From: Acidaminococcus fermentans
Lineage (GTDB): Bacteria > Bacillota_C > Negativicutes > Acidaminococcales > Acidaminococcaceae
Reading direction: 5' to 3'
Assembly: GCA_004555735.1 (NCBI GenBank)
Contig: SFHH01000043.1
Coordinates: 1-12,801, forward strand
DNA: 12,801 bases
Shown here: positions 1-8,530 of the stretch, piece after piece
Layout of the letters: each line of letters starts with the position of its first letter
Numbering within the stretch: position 1 is the first letter of the stretch
Translations under genes and position numbers: made by a program
Notes under the pieces: model-generated
Told to the model about the DNA's origin: nothing
Databases searched by the model: none
Seen by the model: only the letters and a program-made list of their open reading frames with translations

Positions 1-3000
1 TCCAGCAGCTGGCGGGCTGCTGCATCCACTGCATAGATGTTGAAGGAGACGCCGTTGTACACCAGCCGGTAGCTTCCATCCCCGCCCGGCAGGGTCAGGG
101 TGGTGGTGTATTCCCGATGCTGGGTCTTAGGCTGATCCGGTTCCGGCAGCCGTATGCCGCTGGGAGTGATCTCCACCTTATCCGGCATGCTTTCCACGTC
201 AAAGGTTCCGTAGTTGGTCACTTTGCCGTCCAGCACTTTGAAGAAGGGAATGGATTTCTTTTCCCGGTACCAGGTCCGTCCACCGTCCTGGTGTTCTTCT
301 TCCCCACGGAAATCGTCCATGGAAGGTTCTTCCACTTCGCCTTTCCCTGCGGGCACCGGATTGGGTTTCTCCGGTGTGATGTCCGGCTTCACCGGTTTGT
401 CCACCGGGGTGATGGTCACAGCAGCATCCCCGCCCAGAATGTTGTAGTTCTTCAGGAAATCCAGATACTGATTGGTGGTCTCCGTGCTAAACCCATAGCG
501 CCCAGGCGCGTTGGTATAGGAATTGTTGTCCAGGTACGCGTTCCCGTAGGACCCGTAGTTGAACTTCAGGTCGGACACATTCTTTGCGTCCCCGTTGGTG
601 AGCCCCTGCACGCCGGATGTAGTGAACTTCACGGTTCCAAAAGGCGTGGTCACGTCTTTGGTAGTAACGGTCAGGTCCGCCTTGTTGACGATCACATCCC
701 CGGTAATGGTGACGAGGTAGTTCTTCCGGGCATCGCTGCCATTTTCATGGACGATCCCGCCTCCATCAGATTCCAGGTCATTTTTATAGATCCCGGCATC
801 CGCCGTAGTCCGGCTGGCCCGGTTGGTTTCATAGGCCCCGCCGGCTTTGGGGGTCATGGTGAGCCCAGCGGTGGAAATGGTATCCCCATTCACCAGAGGC
901 GGCGTAGCGATTTCCTTGAAGGACCGGTCCGCCGAACCGTAGGTCTGGATCATCTCGTTATCCACGGTGATGGCCACCGGGGTCAGGGTCATGGTCCCTT
1001 CGGACAGTTCCAGATTGTAGTTCTTCAGCGTGTCTTTATCCAGCTGGGTATCGATCCGGTAGCTGTCCAGGCTGCCGTCCGTCTTGTACTTCACATCATT
1101 GGTCCGGGTGTCACTCAAAAGGGCCCCAGAGGTGTTGTGGATACCGATTTCAGAAACCAGATCCGCCAGGTTGTCCCCGTTCTGTTCCCCGGTGACTTCC
1201 GTTTTTTTCAGGTCCGCTCCCACTTTGTCCGCGGCCCCGTAAGCTTCGGTGTAGTCCCCCACCTTCAGTTTCAAGGTGGCCTTGTCAATGGAAGCATCGG
1301 CTCCGTCGATCTTAACGGTGTAGTTCTGCAGGGTCTTCTCTGTAGTCCCGGTCAGTTGATATCCAGTACCCGCATCCTGGGTCTTGGCGCCCTTGGCGAT
1401 CTTATCCGGATCCGTAGCGTCCCCGGTGTTGGTGTAGGTGATATCCCCGTTGGCAATGGTTTTCGTCACTACATCCGTGCTGTCCCCGTTGGCCATCACC
1501 AACTGGCTGGCATCGTAGCCGTACTTGCTGTTGTCGAAAGCCGTACCGTAGGTGGTGGATACGTCGTTGAGCTTCAGATGGATCTCTGCTGGGGTGACAG
1601 TGGATGTCCCATCCACGTAGGTAACATCATAGTTGTTGGCCGTATCGCCGGCAACCGTGAAATTCCCGATCAGCTTCCAATCTCCCACATCCTGGGTCTT
1701 TACCTTGTCGTTATTGGCATCAGGCTTTTCCCCGGTGTTGGTGTAAGTGACGCTGATCTGGTTGTTCTTCAGGGTTTCATCCGTGTCTCCGTTGGCGTTC
1801 CCAGAGATGGTATAAGTGTACTGAGTCTTGTCAAAATCGGACCCGTAGACCGTGTTCACGTCCCCTACGGTCAGGGTCAGTTTGGCCTTTTCCACCGTGG
1901 ATTTCCCATTGGTGATATGGACAGTATAGTCAGAGAGATCCTTGCTGGCAGTCCCCTGGAGTGCATAGGTCCCGGCGTTCTGGGTCAGGGCCCCATTGGC
2001 AATCTTGACCGGATCGGTGGCATCCCCGATGTTGGTGTAATTCAGGAACTTTTCTCCCAGAACAGCATCCTGGGTATCCCCGTTCACCAACCCGCCTTTT
2101 GCCGTATCAATGGTGTAGGTATACTTGTCCGTGTCAAAGGCCGTCCCATAGGTGGTGGACACATCCCCCACCGTCAGGTAGAGGTCTGCCGGGTTCACGG
2201 TGATGGTGCCACTGCCGGTGACCGCATAGTTGGCGGAAGCATCGCTGCCGCCGCTGGCTTTTACTGTGGCGCCGGTGGTCAGATACTGGTTTTCATAGGT
2301 GCCTTTATGGGCTGTGGTATTGCTGCCCTTGCTGTTCGCATAGCTGCCATCGGTGGCAATCGTATATTGGATATCGCCCAGCGTATCTCCGTTCACCAGC
2401 TGGGTTTTGTCGTAGGAAGGCGTCCCATTGGTCACTGCAGTATTGCCGTAGGTCTGGGTGCCATCGGTGCTGATGGTCAGAGTCTTCCGTGTAATTTCCA
2501 CTTCCCCAGGGTTAGCAGCCTTATCATAGCCATTAAGGGTCTTGACACCATCCTGATAGGTCACATCCATCACATAGTAAGCTCTCTTGTCATCGGTAGC
2601 AGTCTTGTATGCATCTGAACCTTCTGCTTTTTCATTCCCGTTGGTCCGGGTAGCCGTTTTCGCAGTTCCATCGCTGGATACGTTGACCGTAGAGAGACCT
2701 TTCTTGGTGCTGTTCGAACTGGTCACATAGTCTAGATAGTTAGACTCATCGAAATTTTTTTTGAAACCGGTGACGTCGATATCACTCCCTTTAGAATCCC
2801 TATAGATAGCCTTAGAGGTCAAAGTCTCTGCCATTTTTTCCTCAGCCAGGGTATCCCCATAGGTTTTGGAAGTATAGCCCCCGGAAATAGTGATCACCGG
2901 AGTCACCTGGAAGATGAACTTGTTGCTGCTGGTATCGGTATAGTTCGTGAGATTATTGTTGGAGCTGTTTATCTTCACCGTGGTATTGGCATCGGATTTA

Positions 3001-6000
3001 GCCGTCCACTGGGCATTGGTTCCGCTTTTCAGGTTATCACCCAAAACCGTTCCATAGTCACTCGGCGAATTGACATAGACCTGCCAGGTGCCCTTGTCGC
3101 CGGTGGTGATGGCATTTGTACCGGTGGTGCTGTTTACCAGAGCGCCCTGGCTGCCCTGGGCATCCACCACCACGGCTCCTTCTGCAGTGCTGGCTGCCGC
3201 CAGAGTACCTTCCGTGGCTTTGCCATTGTAATCCACGCCGGCGCCCAGGGTAATCTTACCGGTATCCCCGGTGGAGGTCAGGCTGATCTTGCCGCCGTTC
3301 AGGGTGTTATTGCTGTCGGTATACCCGTTAGATTCCACGCCGTGGACGGTAAGGTCACCGGCGGACTTGATGGTTACACTGTCCAGCTGGAAGGCGGTGT
3401 TCTGATATCCATCGCTGCGGGTGGTGATGTCGCTGGCAGAAGCCGTTTTATCGGTGGTACCGGAATGGATCTCGCCGCCCACCGATACGGTGCCGCCGGA
3501 AATGTAGACCCCATGGTCCGCATAGATGGTGCCATATTTGTAGTTGGTGGCTGTATTGGTTTTATTCCCGATGGTCACAGCCCCGGTGCTTTCAATGTTC
3601 ACCGTATCGAGAGCCTTGGCCTTGCCCAGGTCTCCTTCCAGGCTGACGGTGCCACCACCGGCTTTGATGTTCAGGCTGGAGTTGGCCAGGTTGGTTTCTT
3701 TGACGAAGCCTACGGTGGTGCCCCCGCCCATGGCCGCATCGTCCCATTTGCCGGTGGTACCATAGCCTACCGTCAGGAAGGGCGCACTGTTGTCCGGCTG
3801 TTGACGGGTCTTACCCCCGTCTTTATAGGTATCCCAGTTGGCATACCCATAAACGGTTTTCCCATAAATTCCGTTCTTCCAGTTGGAACCAGCATTGCTG
3901 TAGAATTGGGTTCCCTTGCCGTCATTTGCTTCCCCTTCCGGGCCAGTTACCCAGTACATGCCGTCCTGATAGGTGGGATCGTCGGGCATGCCGTAAAAGG
4001 AATAAGGATAGAGCTTGTCGTTAGCGCTGCTGTTGGAACCGGTTTTGTTCAGTACGCCGGATCCCCGGCCGCCGGCCCAGAGAATCTGCTGCCCGTTCGG
4101 TGTGGTTAAAGAGTTTTCCAGGATGGTGGTGATGGTGGCCAGATAAGAATCTCCTACAGCCGTTTTGCCATTATTATAAGTCTTCGTTTTCGGGTCGTAC
4201 TTAGCCAATGTTTCGGACACAAACCAGTTGCTGGCAATGAGCCTCTTAATATCATTGGTTAAATTCGTATAAGCAGTGCTGCCATTACTCATTGCCGTTG
4301 TATTCGTGCTGTTCTTCGCTAATGTAAGTGCATCGTCTGCCAGGCTCTGAATCTGCTGCTGTGTCAAAGCGGTAAATTTATTTCCAACCTTGTAGCCTAG
4401 GGCATTATTAGAAACTCCATTAACTGTAACAGACCCTACCGTCAAGGCATAGGAAGTACTCCCATCTGTAATAGTTGGGTTGGATGTCATATATCTGCTC
4501 AAGAAGCCCGCCGGGTCGGAAACAGCCACATACCGTAAATATTCTTTCGTGGACATTTTCCCTTCAGTAATAATTACAGAAGAATATCCTTTTCCCTTTG
4601 TTATACTGACAGCTGTCGAACTACCATCCCCCAGCCAGCGAATATTCTGAGTATCTGTTTCTTTATCAAAAGTATAATGCGGCTCACCATTGGAAAAATC
4701 TGCAGCATCCGTTGTTGTTTTGTAGCTGCCATCCGAATTCTTTACATAGTTGACGCCCTGATAATGATAAGCCGGAACGGTATCAGAAGTCAGATAATCA
4801 TTAACTTTATCAGCTGTGAACTCATCCCAAGTAGTAGTACCATATACATAGGCCCCGTAGCTGTTCCCGGAGTTGATGATGCCCGTAACAGTAATATCCC
4901 CTTTTTCTCCATTTGAATTACTGGAATCAAGGGTCAGAGTTCCCCCATTAAGGCCGATGGCGATTTCCCCGTTGAGTGTGATTTTTCCGCCGCCGGTCTT
5001 GATCAGCCGGTTATCCTTGGTGCCATCTGCTGTACCGCTGCTGTCCACATGGCCAAAATAGGTACCGACCGTATAGCCCGCAGGATCTGCCTTGCCGCCA
5101 AGGGTCCCTTTGCCATACCCTTTGGTCTTGGCAGAATCACTGGTATATGTCACCTTACCGCCGGAAGCGGAGGTAAAATCTCCCCCATTGGTGTTGATAT
5201 TGGCATTGATAATCACAGCCCCGATCTTATCCCCGTTGCTGTCCGCATTCAATACCACATTCAGTTTGTTGGACGTGGAGGAGATATTGCCATTGACGGT
5301 GATGTTCCGCATGGCATCCAGGGTCAGCGTGGCATCGCCCCCATCCTTCTTATCGATGTCATTTTTAACGATGATATTGGCGGATCCGTTGGTGGCTGCT
5401 GCCTGGATGGTCACATTGGTGCCCGCATTCAGCCTGTTTTCCACCATAGCGGTGGAGATCCAGGTCACGGCCCTGTTCACGGAAAATGCATTGGCGTCGG
5501 TGGCAGCAGGATCGTTGTAGCCGATGGAGGCACTGCCCTTGGTAAAGTCAGAATCTATGGCAGTTTTCTTGTCGGCGTTATCGTAGTTGCTGGTAGTGGT
5601 AGGATCACTGTCGGCGATGATCACATCCAGCGGGTCTAGCAGCCATTCGCCTGCCTTACCGTTGACGCCTTTAGCGTCGATATTGAGGTTATCCCCCAGG
5701 TTCAGCACGTCGCCGGAGGTTTCGATCTTGCCGCCGTCCACGTTCCCTTTGGCCAGCAGGCTGGTATTGCCATGGACGATGGTCTTCTGGCCGATGACTT
5801 TGATGCTGCCGGCGCTCTGGCCATCTTCCATGCCGGAGGCATCCAGGGTACCGCTCACTTCCACCTGGCCGCTTTGGCCCCCATCCAGGAGGATCTGACC
5901 TTTTTCATCTTTCCGCAGGGTTTTGGCTTCGATGGTACCGGTGTTGTTCACCACAGTCCCCAGCAAATCCTGGGCACTTTTGGCGGTCATCACCACATAG

Positions 6001-6716
6001 CCCCCGTCGGCCTGGATCCTGCCGCTGCTGAGAGCCTTTGCCTGGGCCAGTTCCCCATCCACGGCATAATTCAGCTTCCCGTCACTGTCCGGAGACAGGG
6101 TCAGCTGTTTGGCTGCAGCCAGGGCCACGGTACCGCCCGGATTGCTGATGGTGCCGGTATTTTTCACCTGGGCTGCATGGAGGGCCACCAGGCCGCCCTG
6201 GGCCGCAATGGTGCCTTCATTCAGGATGGTGCTGGTGTTCCCCTCCCCGATGGTCAGGTTCAGGTTGGCGGTGCTGCCAGCGAAGCTCTTCATGAAGGGA
6301 TCGTTCAGCTGGGCAGTGGAAGCCACCAGGCTGCCCACGTCCACAGTGGCAGTTTTGCTGAACACCACCCCGTTGGGGTTCACCAGGAGCAGGTTCCCAT
6401 TGGCGGAAAGGGCCCCGTCGATCACGGATTTCTGGCCCCCGGTGATCCGGTTCAGGGCCACGGCGTCCCGGCCGGGCTGGGCGAATTTCACTGCTTCATC
6501 CCGGGCAATGTTGAACTGGGTCCAGTCCACGGCCATTTTCCCGCTCTGCTGGGTGACGGTCATGTTCTTCCCGTTCTGGGCAATGGTGCCCTGGCCGGAC
6601 TGGATCTGGCCGCCAGTGGGCATGGCATAGGCCGTCCCTCCCAGGGACAGGGCCAGCAGCACCCCCGCCGACAGGTTCCGTTTCCATTTCTTCGTATATT
6701 TCAAATGGTTATCCAT
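1..6716 (-). CDS. TpsA: giant two-partner-secretion exoprotein / filamentous haemagglutinin-like adhesin (3' end beyond window)
   Basis: The frame is open from the ATG at 6716-6714 to the left edge, at least 2238 codons without a stop; landmark motifs sampled along the gene all stay in one frame, so I see no frameshift. The start is set by GGAGGA at 6725-6730, 8 nt upstream. Residues 1-31 form a signal peptide (basic KKWKR, hydrophobic core, AYA before MP). A TPS domain (Haemagg_act type) follows, with NPNG at 113-116, the signal recognised by the TpsB POTRA domains. Then come a Gly/Asn/Thr-rich beta-helix-like stem with WLLDPLDVII at 358-367, an atypical insert (about 614-863) leading into a lectin-like domain (about 850-1007), more stem, eight MBG/YGX repeats (1271-2104), a Pro/Glu-rich hinge, and a final visible segment containing YRLVYNG. 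I saw no cysteine. Family knowledge says it crosses the inner membrane by Sec and the outer membrane through TpsB; adhesion is inferred. Ligand, processing and C-terminus are unknown. Confidence 0.93.
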   Translation of the reverse strand, partial: MDNHLKYTKKWKRNLSAGVLLALSLGGTAYAMPTGGQIQSGQGTIAQNGKNMTVTQQSGKMAVDWTQFNIARDEAVKFAQPGRDAVALNRITGGQKSVIDGALSANGNLLLVNPNGVVFSKTATVDVGSLVASTAQLNDPFMKSFAGSTANLNLTIGEGNTSTILNEGTIAAQGGLVALHAAQVKNTGTISNPGGTVALAAAKQLTLSPDSDGKLNYAVDGELAQAKALSSGRIQADGGYVVMTAKSAQDLLGTVVNNTGTIEAKTLRKDEKGQILLDGGQSGQVEVSGTLDASGMEDGQSAGSIKVIGQKTIVHGNTSLLAKGNVDGGKIETSGDVLNLGDNLNIDAKGVNGKAGEWLLDPLDVIIADSDPTTTSNYDNADKKTAIDSDFTKGSASIGYNDPAATDANAFSVNRAVTWISTAMVENRLNAGTNVTIQAAATNGSANIIVKNDIDKKDGGDATLTLDAMRNITVNGNISSTSNKLNVVLNADSNGDKIGAVIINANINTNGGDFTSASGGKVTYTSDSAKTKGYGKGTLGGKADPAGYTVGTYFGHVDSSGTADGTKDNRLIKTGGGKITLNGEIAIGLNGGTLTLDSSNSNGEKGDITVTGIINSGNSYGAYVYGTTTWDEFTADKVNDYLTSDTVPAYHYQGVNYVKNSDGSYKTTTDAADFSNGEPHYTFDKETDTQNIRWLGDGSSTAVSITKGKGYSSVIITEGKMSTKEYLRYVAVSDPAGFLSRYMTSNPTITDGSTSYALTVGSVTVNGVSNNALGYKVGNKFTALTQQQIQSLADDALTLAKNSTNTTAMSNGSTAYTNLTNDIKRLIASNWFVSETLAKYDPKTKTYNNGKTAVGDSYLATITTILENSLTTPNGQQILWAGGRGSGVLNKTGSNSSANDKLYPYSFYGMPDDPTYQDGMYWVTGPEGEANDGKGTQFYSNAGSNWKNGIYGKTVYGYANWDTYKDGGKTRQQPDNSAPFLTVGYGTTGKWDDAAMGGGTTVGFVKETNLANSSLNIKAGGGTVSLEGDLGKAKALDTVNIESTGAVTIGNKTNTATNYKYGTIYADHGVYISGGTVSVGGEIHSGTTDKTASASDITTRSDGYQNTAFQLDSVTIKSAGDLTVHGVESNGYTDSNNTLNGGKISLTSTGDTGKITLGAGVDYNGKATEGTLAAASTAEGAVVVDAQGSQGALVNSTTGTNAITTGDKGTWQVYVNSPSDYGTVLGDNLKSGTNAQWTAKSDANTTVKINSSNNNLTNYTDTSSNKFIFQVTPVITISGGYTSKTYGDTLAEEKMAETLTSKAIYRDSKGSDIDVTGFKKNFDESNYLDYVTSSNSTKKGLSTVNVSSDGTAKTATRTNGNEKAEGSDAYKTATDDKRAYYVMDVTYQDGVKTLNGYDKAANPGEVEITRKTLTISTDGTQTYGNTAVTNGTPSYDKTQLVNGDTLGDIQYTIATDGSYANSKGSNTTAHKGTYENQYLTTGATVKASGGSDASANYAVTGSGTITVNPADLYLTVGDVSTTYGTAFDTDKYTYTIDTAKGGLVNGDTQDAVLGEKFLNYTNIGDATDPVKIANGALTQNAGTYALQGTASKDLSDYTVHITNGKSTVEKAKLTLTVGDVNTVYGSDFDKTQYTYTISGNANGDTDETLKNNQISVTYTNTGEKPDANNDKVKTQDVGDWKLIGNFTVAGDTANNYDVTYVDGTSTVTPAEIHLKLNDVSTTYGTAFDNSKYGYDASQLVMANGDSTDVVTKTIANGDITYTNTGDATDPDKIAKGAKTQDAGTGYQLTGTTEKTLQNYTVKIDGADASIDKATLKLKVGDYTEAYGAADKVGADLKKTEVTGEQNGDNLADLVSEIGIHNTSGALLSDTRTNDVKYKTDGSLDSYRIDTQLDKDTLKNYNLELSEGTMTLTPVAITVDNEMIQTYGSADRSFKEIATPPLVNGDTISTAGLTMTPKAGGAYETNRASRTTADAGIYKNDLESDGGGIVHENGSDARKNYLVTITGDVIVNKADLTVTTKDVTTPFGTVKFTTSGVQGLTNGDAKNVSDLKFNYGSYGNAYLDNNSYTNAPGRYGFSTETTNQYLDFLKNYNILGGDAAVTITPVDKPVKPDITPEKPNPVPAGKGEVEEPSMDDFRGEEEHQDGGRTWYREKKSIPFFKVLDGKVTNYGTFDVESMPDKVEITPSGIRLPEPDQPKTQHREYTTTLTLPGGDGSYRLVYNGVSFNIYAVDAAARQLL
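405..2906 (-). repeat. Eight tandem MBG/YGX-type protein repeats inside TpsA
   Basis: Each unit opens with a short strand such as VNPADLYLTVGDVSTTYG and carries a later NGDT or NGD motif. The Tyr (Phe in the last) of the YG motif falls at residues 1286, 1423, 1523, 1624, 1723, 1826, 1926 and 2026, so after the longer first unit the period is 99-103 residues (297-309 nt). Approximate unit spans are 2496-2906, 2199-2495, 1896-2198, 1599-1895, 1290-1598, 987-1289, 690-986 and 405-689. Units 3 and 5 resemble each other most (both DVSTTYGTAFD, then GDATDP), more than either resembles unit 4. The pattern matches the MBG (YGX-type) domains known in bacterial surface proteins, where they act as stalk or ligand-binding modules; the role here is inferred. 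The DNA is diverged, so these are protein repeats rather than recent DNA copies. Confidence 0.85.
3696..4169 (-). other. Putative C-type-lectin-like domain within TpsA (about residues 850-1007)
   Basis: The order of motifs follows a C-type lectin fold: YLATITTILEN at 858-868 (the helix-2 'LATI.. EN' region), LWAGG around W880, YWVTGPEG around W922, NW at 960-961, QPDN at 973-976, GKWDD around W991, and GFVKE ending at 1007. QPD and WND/WDD-type motifs are the calcium and sugar-contacting positions in classical lectin domains, and QPD is usually linked to galactose-type rather than mannose-type binding. There are no cysteines, so the canonical disulfides are missing, as in some bacterial lectin-like domains. 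The first strand and helix are not obvious upstream. This assignment rests on motif order read by eye; sugar binding is inference. Confidence 0.68.
4130..4900 (-). other. AT-rich, non-repetitive segment of tpsA
   Basis: Hand counts of several 60-base lines here give roughly 37-43% G+C, against clearly GC-rich flanks. The encoded stretch (about residues 606-863) lacks the Gly/Asn-rich beta-helix pattern on both sides and has more aromatic and charged residues plus predicted helices (for example around QQQIQSLADDALTLAK). The frame continues through it without interruption. It leads directly into the lectin-like domain, so it may be an inserted or exchanged module of the adhesin head. Confidence 0.6.
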
Positions 6717-6724
6717 AGTTCTGT

Positions 6725-6730
6725 TCCTCC
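6725..6730 (-). promoter_or_regulatory. Ribosome binding site of tpsA
   Basis: GGAGGA lies 8 nt before the ATG at 6716-6714, inside the 30-bp tpsB-tpsA gap. There is no room for a separate promoter of usual size outside tpsB coding DNA, so tpsB and tpsA are probably co-transcribed. Confidence 0.85.
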
Positions 6731-6746
6731 AGTGATCCTTCAACTC

Positions 6747-8519
6747 TTAGAAGTACACGCCGCCGGTCAGCCAGAAATGGCCGTTCTTATGGCTGGTGTC
6801 GCTGACCGGTTCCTCGGCTCCCAATCTCCAGGCATAGTCTGCCCGGATAAACCAGTCCTGATACCGGGACCAGATCAGCCCGACGCCCACATCCTGCAGG
6901 TTCCGATGGTTCTTTTCCCCGGCAGGGGTCAGACTGCTGTCATGATTCATCCACACGCCCCCATGTTCCAGGTAGAAGGCCAAGTGCAGCTGCTGGTCCT
7001 GTTTCTTGAGCGGCAGCAGCCAGCGGAGTTCCGCCCTTGTGAGATATCCAGTATCCCCGGAGCCTTCACTGGTGGGATAGGCACGCAGCCCGTAAGGACC
7101 TCCCAGGTAGAAGTGTTCGGACGAATCCAGGTTGGAGAAGGCGTACTGGCCCCGGGCGGTCAGCAGCAGGTACGTCCGGCCGTCCAGGTTCTGCCGCCGC
7201 TGGATGTAGCCGGTGGCCTTGTGGTAGGTGCCGTTGGTCCGCGGGCTGCCGGCCAGCCACTGGGTGTAGATATCGGGAGAATAGAAAGCATCATTGGTGA
7301 TGTTCCCCCATTTGTATTCCACCCGCCAATCAGTGGACCCCAGGGTATCTTCATCGTCCCCATAGAGGGACAGAATCCCTGCATCCCCGTTCTTGTCTCC
7401 GTAGGTGGAATTCCAGATCCGGCGGTATTCATCTTTGATGTCGCTGTGTTCGTAGCGGACCCCGGCGTACAGATTGTGCTTCCGGCTCCGGCGGATGGCA
7501 TAATCCATCCCCAGGGATGCCACCTTGGAGTGGCCCACCCCATCGTACTGGGCGAATTCATCTCCCAAATCGTAGCTGAGCACGTTGTATCCGGCAGAGA
7601 AACGCCACCCGTCCCGGATCACCGGCAGGGTGTAGTTCAAGCCCCAGTCGAACATCTTCCGGCCGGAAGTGGAGACATTGGCCATCAGATGATCCCCTTC
7701 GTGGGCCAGGTTCAGGAAGTCGTAATTCACGGAATACTGGTTGTACCCCATGGACCGGCTGCCGTAGTTGCTGGCCGTGAAGAGTCCCTGTTTGCCTTTG
7801 TATTCATCCACTTCCAGCACCATATGGACGCTGCCAGGCTTGGATCCCTTCTGGAGGGTGGCCTTGGCATCAGCCCCTGCCAGGTCGGTCAGGAGCCATA
7901 CGGCCCGTTCCAGGCTGTCCTGGGTAAGATATTTTTCCTTCTTCAGGAAGTTGGTTTCCCGTTCCAGGGCCCCCAGATGGATCTTGGTGTGATTGTTCAG
8001 AGTGAAGCCGTCCAAGGTCCCTACGGTGACAGCGTATTCCACGATCCCATCATTGATCTTCTGCACCGGCAGGTAGGCATGGGCCACCAGATACCCTTTG
8101 CTCCGGAAGTACCGAGTCAGGGTGTCAGCCCCGTCCTGGAGGTCTTTAAAAGAAAGCAGCTGGCCTTTTTTATCCGCCAGCAGGGCTTGGAGCTCCGCTT
8201 CCGGGATCACATCCTGGCCGGTGATCTTGAATCCGTTCACTTGGACCTTCAGGGTATCCGGCAGGTCCAGTTTGGGCCGTTCTGTTTCTTCGATGGCGAG
8301 CTGACCGGCGGCCGAGACGGCCCGCTGGGCTTCCGCCCGGGCCCGGTTCCGTGCCTCGTTCTGGAGCATGGTAGCATCACTCTGCCGCTGCCGGACAGTC
8401 CGAAGGGCTGCTGCGTCTTCCTGACTGGGTGCTGCTCCTGCCACAGCCGTAGGCAAGACGCCCAGACTCAGGGCAATAGCAGCCCCGATCATTGGATTCC
8501 AGTGTTTTTTCATAATCAT
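6747..8519 (-). CDS. TpsB: outer-membrane two-partner-secretion transporter (ShlB/FhaC/HecB family)
   Basis: A 590-residue Omp85-superfamily pore that exports the TpsA encoded immediately downstream. Residues 1-30 are a signal peptide (KKHW, hydrophobic core, AVAGA). Residues 31-80 are a Gln/Ala/Arg-rich helix-forming stretch in the place of the FhaC H1 plug helix. About 91-170 fits a first POTRA domain (VQVNGFKITG...), about 171-238 a second, and about 240-590 a 16-strand-type barrel rich in alternating aromatic residues. The conserved loop-6 motif reads LGGPYGLRAYP with Arg479, so it is the RAY variant of VRGY; GSGDTGYLTRAEL follows. The protein ends in Phe, as outer-membrane barrel proteins usually do, and has no cysteine. 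The start at 8519 is chosen over the ATG six bases downstream because AAGGAG sits 5 nt upstream. It has its own promoter and is separated from dnaJ by a terminator. Length is normal for the family. Confidence 0.95.
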   Translation of the reverse strand: MIMKKHWNPMIGAAIALSLGVLPTAVAGAAPSQEDAAALRTVRQRQSDATMLQNEARNRARAEAQRAVSAAGQLAIEETERPKLDLPDTLKVQVNGFKITGQDVIPEAELQALLADKKGQLLSFKDLQDGADTLTRYFRSKGYLVAHAYLPVQKINDGIVEYAVTVGTLDGFTLNNHTKIHLGALERETNFLKKEKYLTQDSLERAVWLLTDLAGADAKATLQKGSKPGSVHMVLEVDEYKGKQGLFTASNYGSRSMGYNQYSVNYDFLNLAHEGDHLMANVSTSGRKMFDWGLNYTLPVIRDGWRFSAGYNVLSYDLGDEFAQYDGVGHSKVASLGMDYAIRRSRKHNLYAGVRYEHSDIKDEYRRIWNSTYGDKNGDAGILSLYGDDEDTLGSTDWRVEYKWGNITNDAFYSPDIYTQWLAGSPRTNGTYHKATGYIQRRQNLDGRTYLLLTARGQYAFSNLDSSEHFYLGGPYGLRAYPTSEGSGDTGYLTRAELRWLLPLKKQDQQLHLAFYLEHGGVWMNHDSSLTPAGEKNHRNLQDVGVGLIWSRYQDWFIRADYAWRLGAEEPVSDTSHKNGHFWLTGGVYF

Positions 8520-8524
8520 ATACT

Positions 8525-8530
8525 CTCCTT
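8525..8530 (-). promoter_or_regulatory. Ribosome binding site of tpsB
   Basis: AAGGAG lies 5 nt upstream of the ATG at 8519-8517 and 11 nt from the next in-frame ATG at 8513-8511, favouring the upstream start. Confidence 0.8.

Noticed and set aside
117..2618. 833-codon plus-strand open frame
   Set aside because: It lies opposite tpsA in codon register, has a peptide composition unlike any known family, and has no ribosome binding site that I could see. The minus-strand TpsA frame explains it.
405..2906. CRISPR array or satellite-like DNA repeat
   Set aside because: The period is about 300 nt, the similarity is at protein level, and a single reading frame runs through every unit.
1..6716. 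CdiA-type contact-dependent inhibition toxin
   Set aside because: No FHA-1/FHA-2 repeats or VENN motif are visible, and MBG-type repeats fill the distal part. The C-terminus is outside, so this is not fully excluded.
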